A stretch of DNA of 64,000 nt from Rhodanobacter sp. LX-99. GTDB taxonomy: Bacteria > Pseudomonadota > Gammaproteobacteria > Xanthomonadales > Rhodanobacteraceae. The notes under the pieces were generated by a model, which was not told where the DNA came from, did no database searches, and saw only the letters and a list, made by a program, of their open reading frames with translations. The stretch covers positions 496,001 to 560,000 of the forward strand of contig NZ_JAHFVL010000001.1 of the NCBI RefSeq assembly GCF_018599185.1. Direction: 5' to 3'. Positions 53,388 to 61,076 of the stretch are shown here, in pieces (the stretch's first letter is position 1; every line of letters starts with the position of its first letter). The position numbers were made by a program, and so were the translations under genes.

Positions 53388-53469
53388 ATTGAGCGAGGAG
53401 TGAGTGAAGAGAGAAATGCGCGAGCCCTGCCTTCTCTCTTTTCTCGCTCCTCTTCACTCGCTCCTCAAT
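53388..53469. repeat. Imperfect purine/pyrimidine-rich inverted repeat between NAD kinase and 5'-nucleotidase
   Basis: The left arm ATTGAGCGAGGAGTGAGTGA plus AGAGAGA and the right arm TCTCTC...CTCGCTCC, TCTTCACTCGCTCCTCAAT are complementary with gaps. Each arm also contains internal near-repeats of GAGGAGTGAG/GAGCGAG. The right arm includes the NAD kinase stop codon (53465-53467). It could act as a terminator or as a dispersed repeat; without another copy in view I cannot tell. Confidence 0.6.
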
Positions 53470-54226
53470 CAGCCGCGAACTGCTCGTCGAGGATGCGCTG
53501 CTCCAGATTGTGCTCGGGATCGAACAACAGCCGCACGCCCTGCCCGCCGGACTGGCGGATCGCCACCGTGCGCACGTCGCGCACCTCGTGGAAATCGGCG
53601 GTGGCGCTGACCGGGCGCTTGCCCGGGTCGAGCACGCGCAGGATCACCTCGGTGCGGTGCGGCAGGATCGCGCCACGCCAGCGCCGGGGTCGGAACGGGC
53701 TGATCGGGGTGAGCGCCAGCACGTTCGCGTCCAGCGGCAGGATAGGGCCGTGCGCGGACAGGTTGTAGGCGGTGGAGCCGGCCGGAGTCGCCACCATGAT
53801 GCCGTCGCAGATCAGGTTCGGCAGCTTCACGGTGCCGTTGAGTTGCACTTCCAGGTGCGCGGCCTGGTTGCTCTGGCGCAGCAGCGAGACCTCGTTGAAC
53901 GCCAGCGCCGTGTGCTGGTTGCCGGCCGCGTCGACGACCTCCATCTGCAACGGGAACAGCGACGCCGTGTGCGCGCGCGCGATCCGCTCCGGCAGGCCAT
54001 CGAGCCTGTGCTTGTTCATCAGGAAGCCGACCCGGCCCAGCTTCATGCCGTAGACCGGCACTTCCACCGCGCGGTACGCGTGCAGGGTGCGCAGCATGAA
54101 GCCGTCGCCGCCCAGCGCCACGATCAGCTCCGCCTGCTCCGGCGGCACGTCGCCATAGCGATCCACCAGTTTGCGCCGCGCCTGCTGGGCGACGCTGATG
54201 TCACTGGCGACGAAGGCGAAGCGCAT
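53465..54226 (-). CDS. nadK: NAD kinase
   Basis: 253 residues. The NAD kinase signature GGDG is at 39-42 ([18 protein letters not shown]), followed by [23 protein letters not shown] and the second conserved block [23 protein letters not shown], where T and S contact NAD. The enzyme phosphorylates NAD to NADP with ATP in the cytoplasm. It is slightly shorter than the E. coli enzyme (292) at the N-terminus, as in many relatives. ATG 54226. It lies downstream of the glutamate dehydrogenase gene but is separated from it by a terminator and a large inverted repeat. Confidence 0.95.
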   Translation of the reverse strand: MRFAFVASDISVAQQARRKLVDRYGDVPPEQAELIVALGGDGFMLRTLHAYRAVEVPVYGMKLGRVGFLMNKHRLDGLPERIARAHTASLFPLQMEVVDAAGNQHTALAFNEVSLLRQSNQAAHLEVQLNGTVKLPNLICDGIMVATPAGSTAYNLSAHGPILPLDANVLALTPISPFRPRRWRGAILPHRTEVILRVLDPGKRPVSATADFHEVRDVRTVAIRQSGGQGVRLLFDPEHNLEQRILDEQFAAD

Positions 54227-54261
54227 ACGCGGGAATCCGTTGCGGAGGTCAGCCGAGCTTA

Positions 54262-54337
54262 CCGTAGGAGCCCGCTCGCGGGCGATGCTCTTGATTCTGG
54301 ATTCGGAAGAGCATCGCCCGCGAGCGGGCTCCTACGG
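54262..54337. repeat. Perfect 31-bp inverted repeat (REP-like) between gdhB and nadK
   Basis: CCGTAGGAGCCCGCTCGCGG begins a 31-nt arm (54262-54292). It is repeated exactly in reverse complement at 54307-54337, with a 14-nt loop between. GTAGGAGCCCGCTCGCGGGC is a widespread intergenic palindrome in xanthomonads and pseudomonads as I recall. It can form a very stable hairpin in either strand. Confidence 0.9.
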
Positions 54338-54366
54338 CAACAGCAGCGACACGCGAAAGGCGTGGG

Positions 54367-54408
54367 ATAAAAGAAACGCCCGGCGACCTTGCGGGCGCCG
54401 GGCGTTTC
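54367..54408 (-). terminator. Rho-independent terminator of the glutamate dehydrogenase gene
   Basis: GAAACGCCCGGCG and CGCCGGGCGTTTC form a perfect 13-bp stem with a 10-nt loop (54373-54408). On the minus strand the stem is followed by TTCTTTTAT, a T-rich tail. It lies 25 bp after the gdhB stop codon. Confidence 0.88.
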
Positions 54409-54433
54409 ATACCGCTTTACGATGCGAGCTTGC

Positions 54434-57400
54434 TCAGACCGGCACCTGTGCCAACTGCGCCAGGCGACGGACCGCGACCGAGGCGATCGGGTAGTCCGCG
54501 TTCTGGGTGAGGATTTCCGCCAGCATGCCGCGGGTGTACTGCAGCGTGGCGTCGTCGCGCTGCAGCCACGCCTGCACCGGCGAGACATCCTTGTTGCCGC
54601 CGCCGAGGCTCAACACCTGCAGCGACAACGCCCGGTGCTGGTGGTTGAGTTCGTCCAGCAGCGAGCCGCGAGCCTGCGCGTGCCAGTGACCTTCCACCGG
54701 CAGCGCCTCGATCTGGTCGCGCAGCCACTCCAGGTCCAGCGCCTCGCCCAGTTCGTAGAACACGCCGGCCACCTTCTCGATCGGCTGGCCGCTCTGCTGG
54801 CTTACCTCGACCATGTCCAGCGCCGCGCGCAGCTCCGGCATGCGGGCCATCCGCAGCGCCAGTTCCGCCGGCAGGCCCAGGCCTTCCCACTTTTCCTGGC
54901 TGGAGGAGAAATCGCCCTTGCCGGTCGGCGTCAGCACGCCCGGCAACGCCTTGCGCAGGGCCGACACGCCGGCCTGGTAACGCTCGACGTTGGCGGCGAT
55001 GTCCAGCGAACCACCGGGACGGTTCAGCAGCCAGCGGGTCATGTGGCGCAGCAGCGACCAGATCTGCTTGATCGCGTCGATCTGGGTGTTCTCGGCGACC
55101 TTGGCGTCCAGCGCCTCGATCTCCGCCCACAGCTCGCGCGCTTCGAGGATCTCGCGTGCCGCGGTATAGGCCTTGGCGATCGCCGCCGGCCCCTGCCCGG
55201 TGTCTTCCTGCATGCGCATCATGAAGGTGGCGCCCATGCGGTTGATCGTCGAATTGGTCACCGCCGTGGCGATGATCTCGCGCTTCAGCCGGTGGCGCTG
55301 CATGTGCGCGGCGTACTTCTCGTGCAGCGGCACGGGGAAGTAGCGCACCAGTTCCTTCGACAGGTACGGGTCTTCCGGCACGTCCGAGTCCAGCAGCTGC
55401 TGGAACAGGCGCATCTTGTCGTACGACAGCAGCACCGCCAGCTCCGGCCGGGTCAGGCCCAGCCCGCGGCTCTTGCGCTCGGCCAGTTCGGCTTCCGACG
55501 GCAGGTTCTCGACCTGACGATCGAGCGTGCCCTCGGCCTCCAGCGTGCGGATGAAGTGCGCCATCGAACCGATGCGGTGCACCGACTGGTGCTCCATCAG
55601 GGTGATCGCCTGGTTCTGCCGGTAGTTGTCCCACAGCACCAGCTGGCCCACCTCGTCGGTCATCGCGGCGAGCTGCGCGTTGCGCGCGTCGAAGCCCAGC
55701 TCGCCGCGCTGCACGGCGTCGTTCAGCAGGATCTTGATGTTCACCTCATGGTCGGAGGTGTCCACGCCGGCGGAGTTGTCGATGAAGTCGGTATTCAGCA
55801 GCACGCCGTGCTGCGCCGCCTCGATGCGGCCTTTCTGGGTCATGCCCAGGTTGCCGCCCTCGCCGATGATCTTCGCGCGGACGTCGGCGCCGTTGATGCG
55901 CAAGCCGTTGTTGGCGCGATCGCTCACCTCGGCGTGCGTTTCACCGGACGACTTGATGTAGGTGCCGATGCCGCCGTTCCACAACAGGTCGACCGGCGCC
56001 TTGAGCACCGCACTGAGCAGGTCGGTCGGCGCCAGGTGCTCGACGTCGGGCTTGAGCCCCAGCGCCACGCGCACTTCCGGCGAGATCGGGATCGACTTGG
56101 CGCTGCGCGGATAGACGCCGCCGCCGGCGGAGATCAGCGACTTGTCGTAGTCGTCCCAGCTCGAGCGCGGCACCTTGAACAGGCGCTGGCGCTCGACGAA
56201 CGCGCGCGCCGCATCCGGGTTCGGGTCGAGGAACACGTGGCGATGGTCGAACGCGGCCACCAGCCGGATGTGTTCGGACAGCAGCATGCCGTTGCCGAAC
56301 ACGTCGCCGGACATGTCGCCGATGCCCACGCAGGTGAAGTCCTGGCTCTGGCAGTCGCGGCCGAGCGCGCGGAAGTGGCGCTTGACCGATTCCCACGCAC
56401 CGCGCGCGGTGATGCCCATGCCCTTGTGGTCGTAGCCGTGCGAACCGCCGGAGGCGAACGCGTCGCCGAGCCAGTAGTTGTGCTCGATCGAGATCGCGTT
56501 GGCGATGTCGGAGAACGTGGCGGTGCCCTTGTCCGCGGCCACCACCAGATAGGGGTCGTCCGCGTCGTGGCGCACCACGTCGTGCGGGTTCACCACCTTG
56601 CCGTCGACCAGGTTGTCGGTGATGTCGAGCAGGCCGTTGATGAACAGGCGGTAGCAGGCGATGCCCTCGGCCAGCTGCGCGTCGCGGTCGCCGCCAACGG
56701 GCGCCTTCTTGACGAAGAAGCCGCCCTTGGAACCAACCGGCACGATGACCGTGTTCTTGACCATCTGCGCCTTGACCAGGCCCAGCACCTCGGTGCGGAA
56801 ATCCTCGCGCCGGTCGGACCAGCGCAGGCCGCCGCGCGCCACCGCGCCGAAGCGCAGGTGGATGCCCTCGACGCGCGGGGCGCACACCCAGATCTCGCGG
56901 TACGGCACCGGCTTGGGCAGGTCGGGCAGCATGTGCGAATCGAGCTTGTAGCTGATGTAGTCGCGGTACGCGCCGTCCCACTGCTGGAAGAAGCTGGTGC
57001 GCAGGGTGGCGCGGATCAGCTTCACGAAGCTGCGCAGGATGCGGTCCTCGTCGAGGCTGGCCACGTTCTCCAGCAGGATCCCGATCGCGTGCTCGACAGC
57101 CTGGACCTGCTCGTCGCGCGGCTTCGCCAGCATGGCACCGAGGCCGTCGATCAACGCCGGCTGCGCGGCCTGCACGTTGGCCGGGATCAGCGCCTGCATC
57201 TCGGCGACCAGGGTGGCGCCGGCGGCCTTCAGCTCGTCGGCGGAAAGCGCTTCGCGGCGCGGATCGAACTTGGCCAGGAACAGTTCCACCAGCAGGCCGG
57301 CGATCGCCGGATAGCGGTTGAGGGTTTCCTCCATGTACGACTGCGAGAAGGTGGCGCCGGTCTGCAGCAGGTACTTGCAGTAGCCGCGCAGCATCGCCAC

Positions 57401-59359
57401 CTGGCGCCAGCTCAGCTTGGCGCCCAGCACCAGCCGGTTGAAGCCGTCGTTCTCGGCGCTGCCGCGCCAGATCTTCTCGAACGCATCCTCGAACAGCGCA
57501 CCGACCTGCTCCACGCTGAAGGTGAGCTTGCCGACCGGCTGCACCTCGAAATCCTGGATCGACAGCGGCGCGCCGCCGGAAATGTCGTAGACATGTTCGG
57601 TGAGCACGCGCAGGCCGAGGTTCTCCAGTTGCGGCAGCACCTCGGACAGCGCGATGTCGCCGCCCGAACGGTAGACCTTGAAACGCAGCGTCTCCGGCTT
57701 CTTCGGCGGGTGGTAGAACGACATCCGCAATGCGTTGTCGCCGGCCAGCTGCGACAGTTGGTGGACGTCCTCGGCGGCCACCGCCGGGCTCACGTCCTCG
57801 ACATAGCCGGCCGGCAGCGAACGCGCATAGCGGTTGGCCAGCACCACGCCTTCATGTTCGCCGCGCAGCTGCACCAGCGCATCGCGCACCTCGTCGTGCC
57901 AGTTGCGCACGATGCCGGCGACGCCCCGCTCCAGTTCGGCGAGGTCGTACGCGGGCTGGTCGCCGATCTTCGGCCGCAGCACGATGGTCAGCCGCGCCAG
58001 CGCGGCCTCGCCCATCTGCACCGAGGAATCGCTCTGCTCGACGTGCAGCGCCGCACCCAGCAGCGCCTCGATGCGCTCGCGCACCGAGGTGTTGAAACGG
58101 TCGCGCGGCACGAACACCATGCAGGTGAAGAAGCGGCCGTAACGGTCGCGGCGAATGAACAGCCGCGTGCGCGCGCGCTGGCGCAGCTCGAGGATGCCCA
58201 TCGCGGTGGCGAACAGCTCGTCTTCGGTACTCTGGAACAGCTCCTCGCGCGGCAGCGTTTCCAGGATGTGCCGCAGCGACTTGCCGGAATACGAATCGCG
58301 CTTCAGGCCCGAGCGCGCCAGCACGGTCTCCACCTTGTGCCGCATCAGCGGCACGTCCTGCGGACGGGCCATGTAGGCATTGGAGGAGAACAGGCCGAGG
58401 AAGCGCTGCTCGGCCACGGCGCGGCCGTCGGCGCCGAACTGCAGCACGCCGATGTAATCCATGTAGCCGGTGCGGTGCACGTGCGAACGCGCGTTGGTCT
58501 TGGTCAGGATGATCGCGTCGGTGGCGCCGGACTGCGGCAGCTCGCTGGCGGCCAGCGTGCGCAGCGAGCGCGGCGCCATCGAGCGCTCGTTGCTGCGCAG
58601 GATGCCCAGGCCGGACGACTCGATCGCGCGCAATACGCGATCGCCGTCCGCGTCGGCGACTTCGTATTCGCGGTAGCCGAGGAAGGTGAAATTGTCGGCG
58701 GCGATCCAGCGCATGAACTCGCTGGCCTCCTGCACCGAAGCGGCATCCAGCGGCAGCTTGCGCTGCGGCAGCTCGTTGGCGACCGCCAGTGCCTTGTCGC
58801 GCATCGCCGACCAGTCGCTCACCGCCGCGCGCACGTCGTCCAGCGCGGCCTCGACCTGCGCCTCCAGATGCGCCTGCTCGGCGGTATCGGCGAGCCGGTC
58901 GATCTCGAAATGCATCAGGGATTCGGCACTGCCGGCGTCGCCGCCGAGGCTCAGCAGCTTGCCGGAAGCGTCGCGCGCCACCTTCAGCACCGGATGGATC
59001 ACCGCATGGATCTGCAGCTTCGACGAGACGATCATGCTGACCGTGTCGACCAGGAACGGCATGTCGTCGGTGACGATCTGCAGCAGGCTGCGCCCGGCCT
59101 GCACATCCGCCGGGCTGAGCACGCGCACGCTGGCGCAACCGGCGCGGCGCTGCTGCATGAACTCCAGCAGGCTGCCGACCAGCGCCGCCCACTGCACCGG
59201 TGTGTGCAGATGCGCGTCGCCGCCCCCGATACGTGCAAAGAAAGCCTCGCAGAAAACCTGCGCCTCGCTCAGGCGCTCGGGCGAAAAACCGCCCTTTTTC
59301 AGCTCTGCAAACACTACTGACGGAAGGGAAGGGTCGTTCGCCGCAAGAGTCGCATTCAT
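54434..59359 (-). CDS. gdhB: NAD-specific glutamate dehydrogenase, large L180-type
   Basis: 1641 residues. A long N-terminal regulatory part with ACT-like segments (for example LLQIVTDDMPFLVDTVSMIV) is followed by the catalytic region: AVARGGLRWSDRREDFRTEVLGL, VKNTVIVPVGSKGGFFVKK with the catalytic Lys, and the NAD-binding stretch TCVGIGDMSGDVFGNGML. A C-terminal domain of about 500 residues has LTRPELAVLLSYDKM and LGEALDLEWLRDQIEALP. The enzyme deaminates glutamate to 2-oxoglutarate with NAD, feeding carbon into the TCA cycle. Length matches the class (about 1600-1650). ATG 59359; the terminator follows at 54367. Confidence 0.97.
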   Translation of the reverse strand: MNATLAANDPSLPSVVFAELKKGGFSPERLSEAQVFCEAFFARIGGGDAHLHTPVQWAALVGSLLEFMQQRRAGCASVRVLSPADVQAGRSLLQIVTDDMPFLVDTVSMIVSSKLQIHAVIHPVLKVARDASGKLLSLGGDAGSAESLMHFEIDRLADTAEQAHLEAQVEAALDDVRAAVSDWSAMRDKALAVANELPQRKLPLDAASVQEASEFMRWIAADNFTFLGYREYEVADADGDRVLRAIESSGLGILRSNERSMAPRSLRTLAASELPQSGATDAIILTKTNARSHVHRTGYMDYIGVLQFGADGRAVAEQRFLGLFSSNAYMARPQDVPLMRHKVETVLARSGLKRDSYSGKSLRHILETLPREELFQSTEDELFATAMGILELRQRARTRLFIRRDRYGRFFTCMVFVPRDRFNTSVRERIEALLGAALHVEQSDSSVQMGEAALARLTIVLRPKIGDQPAYDLAELERGVAGIVRNWHDEVRDALVQLRGEHEGVVLANRYARSLPAGYVEDVSPAVAAEDVHQLSQLAGDNALRMSFYHPPKKPETLRFKVYRSGGDIALSEVLPQLENLGLRVLTEHVYDISGGAPLSIQDFEVQPVGKLTFSVEQVGALFEDAFEKIWRGSAENDGFNRLVLGAKLSWRQVAMLRGYCKYLLQTGATFSQSYMEETLNRYPAIAGLLVELFLAKFDPRREALSADELKAAGATLVAEMQALIPANVQAAQPALIDGLGAMLAKPRDEQVQAVEHAIGILLENVASLDEDRILRSFVKLIRATLRTSFFQQWDGAYRDYISYKLDSHMLPDLPKPVPYREIWVCAPRVEGIHLRFGAVARGGLRWSDRREDFRTEVLGLVKAQMVKNTVIVPVGSKGGFFVKKAPVGGDRDAQLAEGIACYRLFINGLLDITDNLVDGKVVNPHDVVRHDADDPYLVVAADKGTATFSDIANAISIEHNYWLGDAFASGGSHGYDHKGMGITARGAWESVKRHFRALGRDCQSQDFTCVGIGDMSGDVFGNGMLLSEHIRLVAAFDHRHVFLDPNPDAARAFVERQRLFKVPRSSWDDYDKSLISAGGGVYPRSAKSIPISPEVRVALGLKPDVEHLAPTDLLSAVLKAPVDLLWNGGIGTYIKSSGETHAEVSDRANNGLRINGADVRAKIIGEGGNLGMTQKGRIEAAQHGVLLNTDFIDNSAGVDTSDHEVNIKILLNDAVQRGELGFDARNAQLAAMTDEVGQLVLWDNYRQNQAITLMEHQSVHRIGSMAHFIRTLEAEGTLDRQVENLPSEAELAERKSRGLGLTRPELAVLLSYDKMRLFQQLLDSDVPEDPYLSKELVRYFPVPLHEKYAAHMQRHRLKREIIATAVTNSTINRMGATFMMRMQEDTGQGPAAIAKAYTAAREILEARELWAEIEALDAKVAENTQIDAIKQIWSLLRHMTRWLLNRPGGSLDIAANVERYQAGVSALRKALPGVLTPTGKGDFSSSQEKWEGLGLPAELALRMARMPELRAALDMVEVSQQSGQPIEKVAGVFYELGEALDLEWLRDQIEALPVEGHWHAQARGSLLDELNHQHRALSLQVLSLGGGNKDVSPVQAWLQRDDATLQYTRGMLAEILTQNADYPIASVAVRRLAQLAQVPV

Positions 59360-59790
59360 GGCATCTTCTGGTTAGTGGAGACGATGGTCGGGAAGGCAGG
59401 TAAAAAGCCTTGGAAGGATACGCCGCGCGACAGGGCGAATCCAGCCGCGCACCCCTGCTGCGACCATGCCCGCGCGCATGGTTCAGATTGGTCGCGAGAC
59501 ATCTTCACGGAAGCCGTGCCAGTCACTCGATCGCGCGACACGCCGCGAGCACACGGGATGCCGAACACCCCGCGACAGCTTCCGAAAGCGCTGCCGCCGC
59601 CCGCGCCAGCGCGGTGCAGATCATCGCCCCACTTGTCAACGGCTGGATTCACGACAGCCATAAAATGTAAACTGACCGGTATAGTCTGGCTGCGAACCGC
59701 TTGGCATCGCGCCTCGCCGAACGGCGACGCGATTCGAGCAGCGGTCATCCGCGGCCAAGCCAACCTATGACACAAGACATACGGAGCGCG
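59360..59790. other. Divergent intergenic region between gdhB and the RND efflux operon
   Basis: About 430 bp. Open frames on both strands are short and Arg/Ala-rich with no recognisable domain, so I call no gene. An AT-rich patch near 59661-59685 contains TAAAAT and the sequence ACTGACCGGTATAGT with an ACCGGT palindrome, and TATAGT could be a -10, but no good -35 is spaced from it. No repressor gene of TetR type lies here. Confidence 0.45.
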
Positions 59791-59874
59791 ATGCAGTATC
59801 CCGTCCACGGCAACCTGCAGCGCACCCCGGCAAGCCCCCTATCCCCGTTCAAGCAAGTCCTGGAGCTCCCATGA
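59791..59874 (+). CDS. Possible 27-codon leader ORF overlapping the efflux adaptor start
   Basis: ATG at 59791, with GGAG four bases upstream, opens a 27-residue frame (MQYPVHGNLQ...KQVLELP) whose TGA at 59872-59874 overlaps the adaptor ATG at 59871 (ATGA). No domain is recognisable. The overlap would couple translation of the adaptor to the leader. The adaptor also has its own GGAG five bases before its ATG, so the leader may be incidental. Too short to judge by codon use. Confidence 0.4.
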   Translation: MQYPVHGNLQRTPASPLSPFKQVLELP

Positions 59875-61064
59875 AGTCCTCATCACCGAGCATGACCTTG
59901 TTGTGCCTGAGCCTGCTGGCGCTGGCCGCCTGCGGCAAGGGCAAGGAACAAGGCCCGCCGCAGATGCCGCCACCGGAAGTCGGCGTGATCCGGATACAAC
60001 CGCAAAGCTCACCGCTGACCAAGGACCTGGTCGGCCGCCTGTCGCCCTACCGCAGCGCCGACGTACGCGCCCGCGTGGCCGGCGTGCTGCTCAAGCGCGC
60101 TTATACCGAAGGCACCGACGTCAAGCAGGGCCAGTTGCTGTTCCAGATCGACCCGGCCCCGCTGAAGGCCGCGCTGAGCGCCGCCGAGGCTTCGCTGGCG
60201 CAGGCCCAGGCCACGTACACCAACGCCAAGGTCAACGCGCAGCGCGCCCGCGAGCTGGCGCCGAAGGGCTACATCTCCAAGTCCGACCTGGACAACGCGC
60301 AGGCCAGCGAGCGCAGCGCGGCGGCCGCCGTGCAGGCGGCGCGCGCCAACGTGCAGACCGCGCGCATCAGTCTCGGCTACGCCAGCGTGACCTCGCCGAT
60401 CGAGGGCCGCGCCGGCCAGCAGCAGGTGACCGAGGGTGCGCTGGTCGGCAACGGCGGCGACGCGACCCTGCTCACCACGGTCGACCAGATCGACCCGCTC
60501 TATGTGAACTTCACCATGAGCGTGGCCGACCTGGAGCAGATGCGCCGCGCGCAGAGCAACGGCAACGTCACCCTGGCCGAACCGGACAAGGCCAGCGTGC
60601 AGGTCGCCCTGCCCGACGGCAGCGCCTATGCCGAAGCGGGCACGCTCGACTTCTCCTCCACCACGGTCGACCCGGCCACCGGCGCGGTGAACCTGCGCGC
60701 GCAGATTCCCAATCCGAAGCACAGCCTGCTGCCGGGCATGTACGTGACGCTGAAAGCGCAGCTCGGCGAACAGCACAAGGTGTTCCTGGTGCCGCAGGAG
60801 GCCGTGCTGCGCGACACGGTGGGCGCCTATGTGTTCACCGTCGGCAAGGACGGCAAGGTCGCGCGCCGCGACGTCGCCACCAGCGCCGCGAGCGGCGGCA
60901 ACTGGGTGGTCACCGCCGGCCTCGCCGCGGGCGAGCAGGTGATCGTTTCGGGCGTGCAGAACGTGAAGGAAGGCGAACCGGCCAAGGCCTCGCCATGGCA
61001 ACCCAGCACCGCGGGCAACCGCGGCTCCGCCGCGGCCGCCAGCGCGCCGGCGCGCGGCAAGTAA
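59871..61064 (+). CDS. AcrA/MexA-type RND periplasmic adaptor lipoprotein
   Basis: 397 residues. A lipoprotein signal ends in the lipobox LAAC (C21). The adaptor architecture is clear: SADVRARVAGVLLKRAYTEGTDVKQGQLLFQIDP starts the lipoyl half-motif and a coiled-coil hairpin follows (SAAEASLAQAQATYTNAKVNAQRARELA). The second lipoyl half is LGYASVTSPIEGRAGQQQVTEGALVG. The beta-barrel and membrane-proximal domains include NPKHSLLPGMYVTLKAQL and VPQEAVLRDTVGAYVFTV. It joins the inner-membrane pump to an outer-membrane TolC protein for drug export. The pump gene starts 12 bp after its stop; no outer-membrane gene is in view. Confidence 0.95.
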   Translation: MKSSSPSMTLLCLSLLALAACGKGKEQGPPQMPPPEVGVIRIQPQSSPLTKDLVGRLSPYRSADVRARVAGVLLKRAYTEGTDVKQGQLLFQIDPAPLKAALSAAEASLAQAQATYTNAKVNAQRARELAPKGYISKSDLDNAQASERSAAAAVQAARANVQTARISLGYASVTSPIEGRAGQQQVTEGALVGNGGDATLLTTVDQIDPLYVNFTMSVADLEQMRRAQSNGNVTLAEPDKASVQVALPDGSAYAEAGTLDFSSTTVDPATGAVNLRAQIPNPKHSLLPGMYVTLKAQLGEQHKVFLVPQEAVLRDTVGAYVFTVGKDGKVARRDVATSAASGGNWVVTAGLAAGEQVIVSGVQNVKEGEPAKASPWQPSTAGNRGSAAAASAPARGK

Positions 61065-61076
61065 GGGAGTCCGGAC

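Noticed and set aside
54389..59320. A 1643-codon open frame antisense to the glutamate dehydrogenase
   Set aside because: Shadow frame of a well-conserved gene; low-complexity His/Gln/Arg/Val composition with no recognisable motif.
59671..59685. ACTGACCGGTATAGT as a TetR-type operator
   Set aside because: Only the inner ACCGGT is palindromic; the flanks do not match and no TetR gene is adjacent. Mentioned in the gap entry only.
59356..59808. A 150-codon minus-strand frame upstream of the efflux adaptor that might be a repressor
   Set aside because: The translation has no HTH or TetR-like features, so no regulator is annotated there.
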